NCBI GenBank assembly: GCA_963966185.1
Contig: CAWZYM010000077.1
Location: forward strand, 588,001-652,000
Reading direction: 5' to 3'
Length of the DNA: 64,000 nucleotides
Origin: Rhabditoides inermis
Taxonomy: Eukaryota; Nematoda; Chromadorea; Rhabditida; Rhabditidae
Positions 1 through 12,109 of this stretch are shown piece after piece. Position 1 is the first letter of the stretch; each line of letters begins with the position of its first letter. A program made the translations under genes and the position numbers. Under the pieces are notes generated by a model. It searched no databases. It was not told where the DNA came from and worked only from the letters and a program-made list of their open reading frames with translations.

Positions 1-3000
1 CATGTCAGGGAGATAGAATAGAGTGCTGCAAACAAACTGGAAAGCGGGTTGGTGAAACTGACTTCTTTATTTTATTCACGCAGCACTGTTCTGAATATGC
101 TTGTATTTTGCATTTCAAATGAATTTTCCAATCCAGTACAATAAAGTAAGCATAATTTGCATGTCAGGGAGATAGAATAGAGTGCTGCAAACAAACTGGA
201 AAGCGGGTTGGTGAAACTGACTTCTTTATTTTATTCACGCAGCACTGTTCTGAATATGCTTGTATTTTGCATTTCAAATGAATTTTTCAATCCAGTACAA
301 TAAAGTAAGCAAATTTTGCATGTCAGGGAGATAGAATAGAGTGCTGCAAACAAACTGGAAAGCGGGTTGGTAAAACTGACTTCTTTATTTTATTCGCGCA
401 GCACTGTTCTGAATATGCTTGTATTTTGCATTTCAAATGAATTTTTCAATCCAGTACAATAAAGTAAGCAAAATTTGCATGTCAGGGAGATAGAATAGAG
501 TGCTGCAAACAAACTGGAAAGCGGGTTGGTAAAACTGACTTCTTTATTTTATTCGCGCAGCACTGTTCTGAATATGCTTGTATTTTGCATTTCAAATGAA
601 TTTTTCAAATCCAGTACAATAAAGTAAGCAAAATTTGCATGTCAGGGAGATAGAATAGAGTGCTGCAAACAAACTGGAAAGCGGGTTGGTGAAACTGACT
701 TCTTTATTTTATTCGCGCAGCACTGTTCTGAATATGCTTGTATTTTGCATTTCAAATGAATTTTTAAATCCAGTACAACAAAGTAAGCAAAATTTGCATG
801 TCAGGGAGATAGAATAGAGTGCTGCAAACAAACTGGAAAGCGGGTTGGTGAAACTGACTTCTTTATTTTATTCGCGCAGCACTGTTCTGAATATGCTTGT
901 ATTTTGCATTTCAAATGATTTTTCCAATAAAAGTACAACAAATAAAGCATAATTTGCATGTCAGGGAGAGAGAATAGAGTGCTGCAAACAAACTGGAAAG
1001 CGGGTTGGTGAAACTGACTTCTTTATTTTATTCACGCAGCACTGTTCTGAATATGTTTGTATTTTGCATTCAAATGATTTTTCCAATAAAAGTACAACAA
1101 ATAAAGCATAATTTGCATGTCAGGGAGAGAGAATAGAGTGCTGCAAACAAACTGGAAAGCGGGTTGGTGAAACTGACTTCTTTATTTTATTCACGCAGCA
1201 CTGTTCTGAATATGCTTGTATTTTGAAATTCAAATGAATTTTCCAATCCAGTACAATAAAGTAAGCAAAATTTGCATGTCAGGGAGATAGAATAGAGTGC
1301 AGAAAACAAACTGGAAAGCCGGTTGGTGAAACTGGCTTCTTTATTTTATTCGCGCAGCACTGTTCTGAATATGCTTGTATTTTGCATGTCATCTGATTTA
1401 TCCAATCCAGTACGACAAAGTAAGCATAATTTGCATGTCAGGGAGAGAAAATAGAGTGCAGAAAACAAACTGGAAAGCCGGTTGGTGAAACTGGCTTCTT
1501 TTATTTTATTCACGCAGCACTGTTCTGAATATGCTTGTATTTTGCATGTCATCTGATTTATCCAATCCAGTACGACAAAGTAAGCATAATTTGCATGTCA
1601 GGGAGAAAGAATAGAGTGCTGCAAACAAACTGGAAAGCGGGTTGGTGAAACTGACTTTTTTTTATTTTATTCGCGCAGCACTGTTCTGAATATGCTTGTA
1701 TTTTGCAATTTAAATGAATTTTCCAATCCAGTACAATAAAGTAAGCATAATTTGCTTGTCAGAGAGATAGAATAGAGTGCTGCAAACAAACTGGATGCGG
1801 GTTGGTGAAACTGACTTCTTTATTTTATTCGCGCAGCACTGTTCTGAATATGCTTGTATTTTGCATTTCAATTGAATTTTCCAATCCAGTACAATGAGGT
1901 AAGCATAATTTGCATGTCAGGGAGATAGAATAGAGTGCTGCAAACAAACTGGAAAGCGGGTTGGTGAAACTGACTTCTTTATTTTATTCGCGCAGCACTG
2001 TTCTGAATATGCTTGTATTTTGAAATTCTACTGATTTTTCCAATCCAGTACGACAAAGTAAGCATGATTTGAATGTCAGGGAGAGAAAATAGAGTGCAGA
2101 AAACAAACTGGAAAGCGGGTTCATGAAACTGACTTCTTTATTTCATTCGCGCAGCACTGTTCTGAGTAGGCTTGTATTTTGCTTTTAAACTGATTTTTCC
2201 AATTCAGTACGACAAAGTAAGCATAATTTGCATGTCAGGGAAATTGAATAGAGTGCTGCAAACAAACTGGAAAGCGGGTTCATGAAACTGACTTCTTTAT
2301 TTTATTCACGCAGCACTGTTCTGAATATGCTTGTATTTTGCAATTTAAATGAATTTTCCAATCCAGTACAATAAAGTAAGCATAATTTGCTTGTCAGAGA
2401 GATAGAATAGAGTGCTGCAAACAAACTGGATGCGGGTTGGTGAAACTGACTTCTTTATTTTATTCGCGCAGCACTGTTCTGAATATGCTTGTATTTTGCA
2501 TTTCAAATGAATTTTTCAATCCAGTACAATAAAGTAAGCAAAGTTTGCATGTCAGGGAGATAGAATAGAGTGCTGCAAACAAACTGGAAAGCGGGTTGGT
2601 GAAACTGACTTCTTTATTTTATTCGCGCAGCACTGTTCTGAATATGCTTGTATTTTGCATTTCAAATGAATTTTTCAATCCAGTACAATAAAGTAAGCAA
2701 AATTTGCATGTCAGGGAGATAGAATAGAGTGCTGCAAACAAACTGGAAAGCGGGTTGGTGAAACTGATTTCTTTATTTTATTCGCGCAGCACTGTTCTGA
2801 ATATGCTTGTATTTTGCATTTCAAATGAATTTTCCAATCCAGTACAATAAAGTAAGCATAATTTGCATGTCAGGGAGATAGAATAGAGTGCTGCAAACAA
2901 ACTGGAAAGCGGGTTGGTGAAACTGACTTCTTTATTTTATTCGCGCAGCACTGTTCTGAATATGCTTGTATTTTGCATTTCAAATGAATTTTCCAATCCA

Positions 3001-6000
3001 GTACAACAAAGTAAGCATAATTTGCATGTCAGGGAGATAGAATAGAGTGCTGCAAACAAACTGGAAAGCGGGTTGGTAAAACTGACTTCTTTATTTTATT
3101 CGCGCAGCACTGTTCTGAATATGCTTGTATTTTGCATTTCAAATGAATTTTTCAATCCAGTACAATAAAGTAAGCAAAATTTGCATGTCAGGGAGATAGA
3201 ATAGAGTGCTGCAAACAAACTGGAAAGCGGGTTGGTGAAACTGACTTCTTTATTTTATTCGCGCAGCACTGTTCTGAATATGCTTGTATTTTGCATTTCA
3301 AATGAATTTTTAAATCCAGTACAACAAAGTAAGCAAAATTTGCATGTCAGGGAGATAGAATAGAGTGCTGCAAACAAACTGGAAAGCGGGTTGGTGAAAC
3401 TGACTTCTTTATTTTATTCGCGCAGCACTGTTCTGAATATGCTTGTATTTTGCATTTCAAATGAATTTTCAAACCAGTACAACAAAGTAAGCATAATTTG
3501 CATGTCAGGGAGATAGAATAGAGTGCTGCAAACAAACTGGAAAGCGGGTTGGTGAAACTGACTTCTTTATTTTATTCACGCAGCACTGTTCTGAATATGC
3601 TTGTATTTTGCATTTCAAATGAATTTTCCAATCCAGTACAATAAAGTAAGCATAATTTGCATGTCAGGGAGATAGAATAGAGTGCTGCAAACAAACTGGA
3701 AAGCGGGTTGGTGAAACTGACTTCTTTATTTTATTCACGCAGCACTGTTCTGAATATGCTTGTATTTTGCATTTCAAATGAATTTTTCAATCCAGTACAA
3801 TAAAGTAAGCAAATTTTGCATGTCAGGGAGATAGAATAGAGTGCTGCAAACAAACTGGAAAGCGGGTTGGTAAAACTGACTTCTTTATTTTATTCGCGCA
3901 GCACTGTTCTGAATATGCTTGTATTTTGCATTTCAAATGAATTTTTCAATCCAGTACAATAAAGTAAGCAAAATTTGCATGTCAGGGAGATAGAATAGAG
4001 TGCTGCAAACAAACTGGAAAGCGGGTTGGTGAAACTGACTTCTTTATTTTATTCGCGCAGCACTGTTCTGAATATGCTTGTATTTTGCATTTCAAATGAA
4101 TTTTTAAATCCAGTACAACAAAGTAAGCAAAATTTGCATGTCAGGGAGATAGAATAGAGTGCTGCAAACAAACTGGAAAGCGGGTTGGTGAAACTGACTT
4201 CTTTATTTTATTCGCGCAGCACTGTTCTGAATATGCTTGTATTTTGCATTTCAAATGATTTTTCCAATAAAAGTACAACAAATAAAGCATAATTTGCATG
4301 TCAGGGAGAGAGAATAGAGTGCTGCAAACAAACTGGAAAGCGGGTTGGTGAAACTGACTTCTTTATTTTATTCACGCAGCACTGTTCTGAATATGTTTGT
4401 ATTTTGCATTTCAAATGATTTTTCCAATAAAAGTACAACAAATAAAGCATAATTTGCATGTCAGGGAGAGAGAATAGAGTGCTGCAAACAAACTGGAAAG
4501 CGGGTTGGTGAAACTGACTTCTTTATTTTATTCACGCAGCACTGTTCTGAATATGCTTGTATTTTGAAATTCAAATGAATTTTCCAATCCAGTACAATAA
4601 AGTAAGCAAAATTTGCATGTCAGGGAGATAGAATAGAGTGCAGAAAACAAACTGGAAAGCCGGTTGGTGAAACTGGCTTCTTTATTTTATTCGCGCAGCA
4701 CTGTTCTGAATATGCTTGTATTTTGCATGTCATCTGATTTATCCAATCCAGTACGACAAAGTAAGCATAATTTGCATGTCAGGGAGAGAAAATAGAGTGC
4801 AGAAAACAAACTGGAAAGCCGGTTGGTGAAACTGGCTTCTTTTATTTTATTCACGCAGCACTGTTCTGAATATGCTTGTATTTTGCATGTCATCTGATTT
4901 ATCCAATCCAGTACGACAAAGTAAGCATAATTTGCATGTCAGGGAGAAAGAATAGAGTGCTGCAAACAAACTGGAAAGCGGGTTGGTGAAACTGACTTTT
5001 TTTTATTTTATTCGCGCAGCACTGTTCTGAATATGCTTGTATTTTGCAATTTAAATGAATTTTCCAATCCAGTACAATAAAGTAAGCATAATTTGCTTGT
5101 CAGAGAGATAGAATAGAGTGCTGCAAACAAACTGGATGCGGGTTGGTGAAACTGACTTCTTTATTTTATTCGCGCAGCACTGTTCTGAATATGCTTGTAT
5201 TTTGCATTTCAATTGAATTTTCCAATCCAGTACAATGAGGTAAGCATAATTTGCATGTCAGGGAGATAGAATAGAGTGCTGCAAACAAACTGGAAAGCGG
5301 GTTGGTGAAACTGACTTCTTTATTTTATTCGCGCAGCACTGTTCTGAATATGCTTGTATTTTGAAATTCTACTGATTTTTCCAATCCAGTACGACAAAGT
5401 AAGCATGATTTGAATGTCAGGGAGAGAAAATAGAGTGCAGAAAACAAACTGGAAAGCGGGTTCATGAAACTGACTTCTTTATTTCATTCGCGCAGCACTG
5501 TTCTGAGTAGGCTTGTATTTTGCTTTTAAACTGATTTTTCCAATTCAGTACGACAAAGTAAGCATAATTTGCATGTCAGGGAAATTGAATAGAGTGCTGC
5601 AAACAAACTGGAAAGCGGGTTGGTGAAACTGACTTCTTTATTTTATTCGCGCAGCACTGTTCTGAATATGCTTGTATTTTGCATTTCAAATGATTTTTCT
5701 AATCCAGTACGACAAAGTAAGCATAATTTGCATGTCAGGGAGAGAGAATAGAGTGCTGCAAACAAACTGGAAAGCGGGTTCGTGAAACTGACTTCTTTTT
5801 TTATTCGCGCAGCACTGTTCTGATGAGTAGGCTTATATTTTGCATTTCAACTGATTTTTCCAATCCAGTACAACAAAGTAAGCATAATTTGCATGTCAGG
5901 GAGATAGAATAGAGTGCAGAAAACAAACTGGAAAGCGGGTTGGTGAAACTGACTTCTTTTTTTTCATTCGCGCAGCACTGTTCTGAATATGTTTGTATTT

Positions 6001-6230
6001 TGCATTTCAAATGATTTTTCCAATCCAGTACAACAAATAAAGCATAATTTGCATGTCAAGGAGAGAGAATAGAGAGCTGCAAACAAACTGGAAAGCGGGT
6101 TGGTGAAACTGACTTCTTTATTTCATTCGCGCAGCACTGTTCTGAGTAGGCTTGTATTTTGCATTTCCAATGAATTTTCCAATCCAGTACAATAAAGTAA
6201 GCATAATTTGCATGTCAGGGAGAGAGACTA
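1..6230. repeat. 159-bp tandem satellite array, about 39 monomers
   Basis: A unit starting CATGTCAGGGAGATAGAATA recurs every 159 bp (positions 1, 160, 319, 478 and onward) up to about 6230, where it gives way to a GC-rich junction. Monomers differ by point changes and 1-3 bp indels. Variants recur in order: the stretch 1346-1552 reappears at 4687-4893, and position 1 corresponds to 3501, so there is a higher-order unit of 21-22 monomers. Each monomer carries an ATTTGCAT-like octamer and AATAAAG. The short ORFs inside are by-products of repetition, not genes. The array runs off the left edge of the window. Confidence 0.97.
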
Positions 6231-6339
6231 GCGCTCCGGCGCGCTGCCGCGCGCCTTTGCACTAGTTTTTAGAAGAATAGAAAATAGTTTAGTTCTGTAC
6301 TTGCATGGTAAAATACGCTCTAATCACCTCACGTCTCCG

Positions 6340-8045
6340 CTGCAGTGACAACTACTATGTTCTCTTCTGTCTACTCTCACATCTCCGCTGCAGTGACAAC
6401 AACTTTCTAGAGATAGTACTATGTTCTCTTCTGTCTACTCTCACATCTCCGCTGCAGTGACAACAACTTTCTAGAGATAGTACTATGTTCTCTTCTGTCT
6501 ACTCTCACATCTCCGCTGCAGTGACAACAACTTTCTAGAGACAGTAATATGCTCTCTTCTGTCTACTCTCACATCTCCGCTGCAGTGACAACAACTTTCT
6601 AGAGACAGTAATATGCTCTCTTCTGTCTACTCTCACATCTCCGCTGCAGTGACAACAACTTTCTAGAGACAGTAATATGCTCTCTTCTGTCTACTCTCAC
6701 ATCTCCGCTGCAGTGACAACAACTTTCTAGAGACAGTAATATGCTCTCTTCTGTCTACTCTCACATCTCCGCTGCAGTGACAACAACTTTCTAGAGACAG
6801 TAATATGCTCTCTTCTGTCTACTCTCACATCTCCGCTGCAGTGACAACAACTTTCTAGAGACAGTAATATGTTCTCTTCTGTCTACTCTCACATCTCCGC
6901 TGCAGTGACAACAACTTTCTAGAGATAGTACTATGCTCTCTTCTGTCTACTCTCACATCTCCGCTGCAGTGACAACAACTTTCTAGAGATAGTACTATGC
7001 TCTCTTCTGTCTACTCTCACATCTCCGCTGCAGTGACAACAACTTTCTAGAGACAGTAATATGCTCTCTTCTGTCTACTCTCACATCTCCGCTGCAGTGA
7101 CAACAACTTTCTAGAGACAGTACTATGCTCTCTTCTGTCTACTCTCACATCTCCGCTGCAGTGACAACAACTTTCTAGAGACAGTAATATGTTCTCTTCT
7201 GTCTACTCTCACATCTCCGCTGCAGTGACAACAACTTTCTGGAGATAGTACTATGTTCTCTTCTGTCTACTCTCACATCTCCGCTGCAGTGACAACAACT
7301 TTCTAGAGATAGTACTATGTTCTCTTCTGTCTACTCTCACATCTCCGCTGCAGTGACAACAACTTTCTAGAGACAGTACTATGTTCTCTTCTGTCTACTC
7401 TCACATCTCCGCTGCAGTGACAACAACTTTCTAGAGACAGTAATATGCTCTCTTCTGTCTACTCTCACATCTCCGCTGCAGTGACAACAACTTTCTAGAG
7501 ACAGTACTATGTTCTCTTCTGTCTACTCTCACATCTCCGCTGCAGTGACAACAACTTTCTAGAGATAGTACTATGTTCTCTTCTGTCTACTCTCACATCT
7601 CCGCTGCAGTGACAACAACTTTCTAGAGACAGTACTATGTTCTCTTCTGTCTACTCTCACATCTCCGCTGCAGTGACAACAACTTTCTAGAGACAGTAAT
7701 ATGCTCTCTTCTGTCTACTCTCACATCTCCGCTGCAGTGACAACAACTTTCTAGAGATAGTACTATGTTCTCTTCTGTCTACTCTCACATCTCCGCTGCA
7801 GTGACAACAACTTTCTAGAGACAGTAATATGCTCTCTTCTGTCTACTCTCACATCTCCGCTGCAGTGACAACAACTTTCTAGGGATAGTACTAAGTTCTC
7901 TTCTGTCTACTCTCACATCTCCGCTGCAGTGACAACAACTTTTTAGAGATAGTACTATGCTCTTTTCTGTCTACCATCACGTCTCCGCTGCAGTGACAAC
8001 AACTTTTTAGAGATAGTACTATGCTCTTTTCTGTCTACCATCACG
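6340..8045. repeat. 64-bp tandem satellite array, about 26 copies
   Basis: A 64-bp unit containing CTGCAGTGACAACAACTTTC and CTCTTCTGTCTACTCTCACA repeats head to tail, with one PstI site (CTGCAG) per unit. The first spacing is short (48 bp) and the last units decay, reading CACGTCTCCGC instead of CACATCTCCGC. Main variants are AGATAGTACTATGTTC and AGACAGTAATATGCTC. It is unrelated to the 159-bp satellite that abuts it. About 110 bp of junction sequence (6230-6340), including the GC-rich stretch CGGCGCGCTGCCGCGCG, separates them. Confidence 0.96.
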
Positions 8046-8049
8046 TCTC

Positions 8050-9261
8050 CGCATCACAACACTTTACTATTATCTTTTTTTTTGCCCACTCTCACTCTCA
8101 AATTGTATCATGCTCTCACATGCAAGATGCAAGTGATAAATCAAATATTATAGGACAACGAAGCTAGGTAGCAATTCATGTGAAAAAAATGGCCCAGCTT
8201 CAATTACAAATATCATTTATTGTTTAATCACAGTCTTCGTAATTGGGAATGAGTCTTGTACTTGATGCTCACCTCACCTCACTTCCATTCTTTACTGAAC
8301 TGCTCAAAAGACTACGCGTTTTTAAATAATAACGAGAGCATAACAGTCTCGGTAAAACATTGTACAATCAACAAAAACAGAAATAAGAAATGTATATCTA
8401 CAATGCAGTGACCTTTTCATGCGACGGCTGACAGAAAGCACGCCGGCTGGCACGCCCCTCGCATAAGTCTGCGCTTGCTGTGTAAGCAGTATGGAAGAGT
8501 ATGACAATGAAAGTTTTTTTCTACAACACTATCTACCTTATCAGTCACAGTGTTAAATTCATATTTCTATAATATACATACAATGACCTCGTCGCCACGG
8601 CTGAAAGAAAAAAAAACGCCGGTGGTAGTTTCATAAATGTGTTTGTTTGAAGTAGTTTCATAAAATTTGCAAATGGTTTGACCTTTACAAAACATTATCC
8701 AATAACTGAACTCGACTTGCAACACTTTTCTTGTCTTTTCCAATCTTCAACTCTTCGTTTCGTTGATGCGTTGAAGCAAGAAATTTTGTCTTTTTCAACT
8801 GAATCAATCTATTCATGATTTTTTTTACACGTATTTCTATTAAACAAAGGCACTATGTGGATATGGGTCAGTAGTTGCGAATGCCAACTATTCGATATCG
8901 ATCGGTTGACCTGGCGGCTGGTAGCGAGCAATCCGGTGGGCGCGACCCCAGCAAGTAACGCGCGCTCAGAAAATGTCTAATACGGTATGAAGACAAAGTC
9001 CGATCGACCTGAAACTTTGACAGAAGGGCTTTTTTGCCCATAAAAGCTTAAGTTTACAAATTGGACCCTCTATCTCGTCTGTACGAAAAGTCTATAATAT
9101 TCGCCATATTTGGTGACTTTTCAAAAAAGGAAACCGGTTTCTATAATCTATCATACGTTATCTATCTTCTATTCAATTTTTATAGAAATCGATGATCATG
9201 AATTTTGGGTGCATTTTGGGTACATTCGCCCCCTGGGGCATGAAGATGAGGTCACAGTCGG
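8050..9261. other. spacer between satellite arrays, no gene seen
   Basis: About 1.2 kb of single-copy-looking AT-rich sequence between the 64-bp array and the second 159-bp array. Two short segments near 8395-8440 and 8580-8620 share a CAATG(C)AGTGACCT/CGTCGCCACGGCTGA-like theme, suggesting an old degenerate repeat. I found no exon with coding character. Confidence 0.6.
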
Positions 9262-10076
9262 ATGTTTGTATTTTGCATTTCAAATGATTTTTCCAATCCA
9301 GTACAACAAATAAAGCATAATTTGCATGTCAGGGAGATAGAATAGAGTGCTGCAAACAAACTGGAAAGCGGGTTGGTGAAACTGACTTCTTTATTTTATT
9401 CGCGCAGCACTGTTCTGAATATGCTTGTATTTTGAATTTCTACTGATTTTTCCAATCCAGTACGACAAAGTAAGCATGATTTGAATGTCAGGGAGATAGA
9501 ATAGAGTGCTGCAAACAAACTGGAAAGCGGGTCGGTGAAACTGACTTCTTTATTTCATTCGCGCAGCACTGTTCTGAGTAGGCTTGTATTTTGCATTTCC
9601 AATGAATTTTCCAATCCAGTACAATAAAGTAAGCAAAATTTGCATGTCAGGGAGATAGAATAGAGTGCTGCAAACAAACTGGAAAGCGGGTCGGTGAAAC
9701 TGACTTCTTTATTTTATTCGCGCAGCACTGTTCTGAGTAGGCTTGTATTTTGCTTTTAAACTGATTTTTCCAATCCAGTACGACAAAGTAAGCATAATTT
9801 GCATGTCAGGGAAATAGAATAGAGTGCTGCAAACAAACTGGAAAGCGGGTTGGTGAAACTGACTTCTTTATTTTATTCGCGCAGCACTGTTCTGAATATG
9901 CTTGTATTTTGCATTTCAAATTATTTTTCCAATCCAGTACAACAAAGTAAGCATAATTTGCATGTCAGGGAAACAGAATAGAGTGCTGCAAACAAACTGG
10001 AAAGCGGGTTGGTGAAACTGGCTTCTTTATTTTATTCACGCAGCACTGTTCTGAATATGCTTGTATTTTGCATTTC
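9262..10076. repeat. second block of the 159-bp satellite, about 5 monomers
   Basis: The same monomer as in 1-6230 resumes at 9262 in the same orientation and phase (CATGTCAGGG at 9325, its variant at 9484). It ends abruptly at about 10076, inside the coding sequence of a clathrin heavy chain relic. The block is separated from the main array by about 3 kb, including an unrelated satellite. Confidence 0.95.
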
Positions 10077-10730
10077 TAGTGGTGGAACATCTGGTTGCCG
10101 AGGATGGCGTCGGCCACCTGGGGGACAGCCAGCAGGTTCATCTCCAGCAGGCGGGTCTGCAGGCGGCCCTCGCTCTCCTTGTCTCCGTTCAGCACCTCCA
10201 GCAGGAACGTACACAGCGTGCACCTCGTCGAAACAGTCGATGATCTGAAAGAGAAAGAGTGAGAGCGGGCAGTCAACGGTACACATCGTGCCTGGTTGAT
10301 ATCGGCGAGGGACTCTCCTCCCTTTCCCTCAGTCACCAGCATCGAACTTGGTCGTCGGGAGCAGAGCGCAGCATCTGCAATACTCTCATCTCTCATCCCA
10401 TCGTACCGCGTCCCTTCCACGTCCTCCTCTCGCACTCACCTGGGGCAGCTGGAACAGGTAGTCGGGCCACCATCCCGTCTCGGCGAAGCACTGCGCCACC
10501 TTGTGCGGCACGTTTCCACGAAGGTACACCGACAGGGCTATGGTGACGTCGAGGGGACGGACCAGGTCTCGCTCCTCGCTGCACTCCGGCTTCTGCTCCT
10601 TCCTGCCCTGCGCCAGCTCCAGCACCGGACGGCACAGCTACAGCGTCTCGTACTACAACAGACACAGGTCAGTACACCTTACTCCTCATCTCTCGCTCAC
10701 CTTGTTGCACACAGAGACGATGCGGCTTCA
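10076..10730 (-). pseudogene. chc-1: clathrin heavy chain pseudogene fragment, truncated by satellite
   Basis: Minus-strand translation gives pieces matching the clathrin heavy chain leg: [49 protein letters not shown], and [10 protein letters not shown] followed by [13 protein letters not shown]. Clathrin assembles the coat of endocytic vesicles, but this copy is dead. An in-frame stop (10638-10640) replaces the Glu before LCRPV. Several stretches normally present are deleted. One donor reads GC instead of GT (about 10284). A 1-bp frameshift near 10219 separates the exon starting IIDCF from [11 protein letters not shown]. The 159-bp satellite replaces everything after QMF. Old splice sites are still visible at 10440 and 10690. 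A functional copy presumably lies elsewhere. Confidence 0.9.
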
Positions 10731-11980
10731 CTGCTTCACTGCCTACAATCAATCGATATTCAAAAAAAGATAACAACTTACTAAGTATCCCCGCAAATTC
10801 CCCAATTCCCACTACGGCGGGTCAGGTGTGCCGCTTCCTGGCCTACGACACACCCCAGCGGTGGTAAGCGCGAGGGCAACAGGATCTGATGGAGATGCCA
10901 CTTCCATCAGTCATGAGAGAATCACGGGCGGTAACGCAATTCTCTCATGGTAGAGTCCAGCTAATGTGTCAACACAAGGCTGGCCCTACTACCAAAGTGT
11001 ACTCCTACTCGAGTCAATGACTCGAAAGCGCTCCCGGTTCACCAGTGACGCCAGAATAAGGCCGTCAGAACCACTCATAGCCACTGACCGAGCAGGAGCA
11101 CAGAAGCACCACCACTCTGACAACGGAGACCCAACTCCCCAAAAAGTTGAACAGAAATTGCAAAGTAACTCATCTTGACAAAGAGGGAGAGTTTCAACTT
11201 GAGCTAGACGAGCTTGACGGACATGAGTATAGTGAATAGCATCTCGAACAGGCACAGAACATGTTTGGAACAAAATCGAGCGACAACACGCAATTGAGAT
11301 ACAATAGTACTCGTCATAACACTATATAATTATACGTCACACAGACAATCACAATAACAAAAATAAACATTGTATTAAGCAAGTTTCAAGCGAAAATTCA
11401 ACTTTCGTCACCATTTTTTTTCGAAAACATCTTTTTTTTCGAAAACAACACTCAGACAATCAAGTGTATAGTCAAATATTTTCATTATTATTGGGTGCTC
11501 TGAATTTGTTCAACACAGGTTATCTGATCAGACCTTGGCCCCCCTTGCCTCGCTCTATATCTGATAGTGCAGATATGGAAAACGCGTCATCGTCATCTTC
11601 ATCATCTTCACAGTTCAGTGTCTCTTCCGTCCGACTATTCGGCGCGAAGGCGCGAAGGACTTGGAACCTGTCTCTCCGACCTGCTCCCCCCCATCCTCCA
11701 AAAGTTTCCTTCTCTCTTTCCCCCCTCTATTTCATTTTTAAAACACTATTTTCAAAACAAACACTTTATCTTATATATCAACACTCTCTTGCAACAATGA
11801 GAACAACAAAAATCGTATTTCAGAGATATTTGCATAGTAAAGAGTCGGTAGGATGCAGACACCGGTGTAAATAAGCCTGGAGCGGAAACAAAAAGCAACG
11901 AGTAAAATATAGTTGTGTGAAAACGAGTAAAGTAACGAATAAAATGGTAGTAACGAGTAAAATGAAAGTATAAAATGTTT
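10731..11980. other. intergenic, no gene seen; small inverted repeat
   Basis: No convincing coding exon. A short hairpin-forming pair (CATGAGAGAAT near 10913 and ATTCTCTCATG near 10940) sits in it. The rest is ordinary AT-rich spacer lying downstream of the ligase IV stop codon. Confidence 0.5.
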
Positions 11981-12061
11981 TCACTGCAGGTCAGAGAGCT
12001 GAAGCCCGTTCTCGCTGGAAGAAACAACTTCGGAGTCGAGCCTAGAAATGAGCTAGCTGAA

Positions 12062-12109
<48 letters not shown>

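Noticed and set aside
1346..1552. 68-residue ORF repeated identically at 4687-4893
   Set aside because: It is one frame of the 159-bp satellite; the repetition is explained by higher-order array duplication, not by a gene.
6340..8045. CRISPR-like array
   Set aside because: The whole 64-bp unit is repeated with no unique spacers, and the host is a eukaryote.
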